Source: an uncultured Erysipelotrichaceae bacterium
Lineage (GTDB): Bacteria; Bacillota_I; Bacilli_A; Erysipelotrichales; Coprobacillaceae
Assembly: GCA_900544435.1 (NCBI GenBank)
Contig: UQVG01000123.1
Coordinates: forward strand, 1 to 6,335
Direction: 5' to 3'
Length of the DNA stretch: 6,335 nt
The notes under the pieces were generated by a model. The model ran no database searches. It had not been told where the DNA came from and saw only the letters and a program-made list of their open reading frames with translations. Below, one piece after another: positions 6,330-6,335 of this stretch (the stretch's first letter is position 1; each line of letters starts with the position of its first letter). The translations under genes and the position numbers were made by a program.

Positions 6330-6335
6330 AAGGGG
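6330..6335 (+). promoter_or_regulatory. Probable ribosome binding site of the next rightward gene
   Basis: AAGGGG occupies the last six bases. It resembles the sites of argC, argJ and argB (AGGGG or AGGGGG) and sits at a plausible distance downstream of the divergent promoter. The start codon would be just outside the window. Confidence 0.45.

Noticed and set aside
1..6335. CRISPR arrays, insertion sequences, tRNA or rRNA genes
   Set aside because: No spaced direct repeats, transposase motifs, terminal inverted repeats or cloverleaf-type sequences were seen on either strand.

Overview
The window comes from a low-GC, AT-rich member of the Bacillota that uses the standard genetic code (TGG for Trp; genes end in TAA or TAG). 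An RNase J of the B. subtilis RnjA type, a tRNA-sensing T-box leader and strong Shine-Dalgarno sites all fit this phylum. The style would suit an anaerobic Erysipelotrichia- or Clostridia-like gut bacterium, but that placement is an inference and no genus is claimed.

Layout. Positions 1-158 hold a possible C-terminal tail of an upstream membrane protein and two candidate promoters. Two rightward genes follow: RNase J (159-1934) and, overlapping its stop codon by one base, a membrane-anchored calcineurin-like phosphoesterase relative (1934-2737) whose metal-site motifs are eroded. A symmetrical hairpin at 2731-2757 ends this unit and also the convergent leftward operon. That operon, read from right to left, is argC (5909-4872), argJ (4858-3635) and argB (3623-2751). 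Its leader (about 6157-5927) is an arginine T-box driven by a near-perfect sigma-A promoter (6191-6164). The last ~145 bases are AT-rich and carry a probable divergent rightward promoter and a Shine-Dalgarno-like AAGGGG at the very edge, so another gene probably starts just outside the window.

How the genes work together. ArgJ makes N-acetylglutamate by moving the acetyl group from N-acetylornithine, ArgB phosphorylates it, and ArgC reduces the acyl phosphate to the semialdehyde. argD, the aminotransferase that normally follows, is not here because the operon ends after argB. The leader has a CGC (Arg) specifier codon, a UGGU acceptor-binding bulge and mutually exclusive antiterminator and terminator helices, so transcription of argCJB should rise when uncharged tRNA-Arg accumulates. 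ArgB also has the N-terminal helix typical of arginine-inhibited kinases, which suggests enzyme-level feedback as well. RNase J is a housekeeping RNA-decay enzyme with no evident link to arginine synthesis.

The most unusual items are the putative pseudo-phosphoesterase coupled to RNase J, the well-resolved Arg T-box, the shared terminator that contains the stop codons of both convergent genes, and a possible pseudoknot at the left edge. I found no clear sign of a wholly new system.
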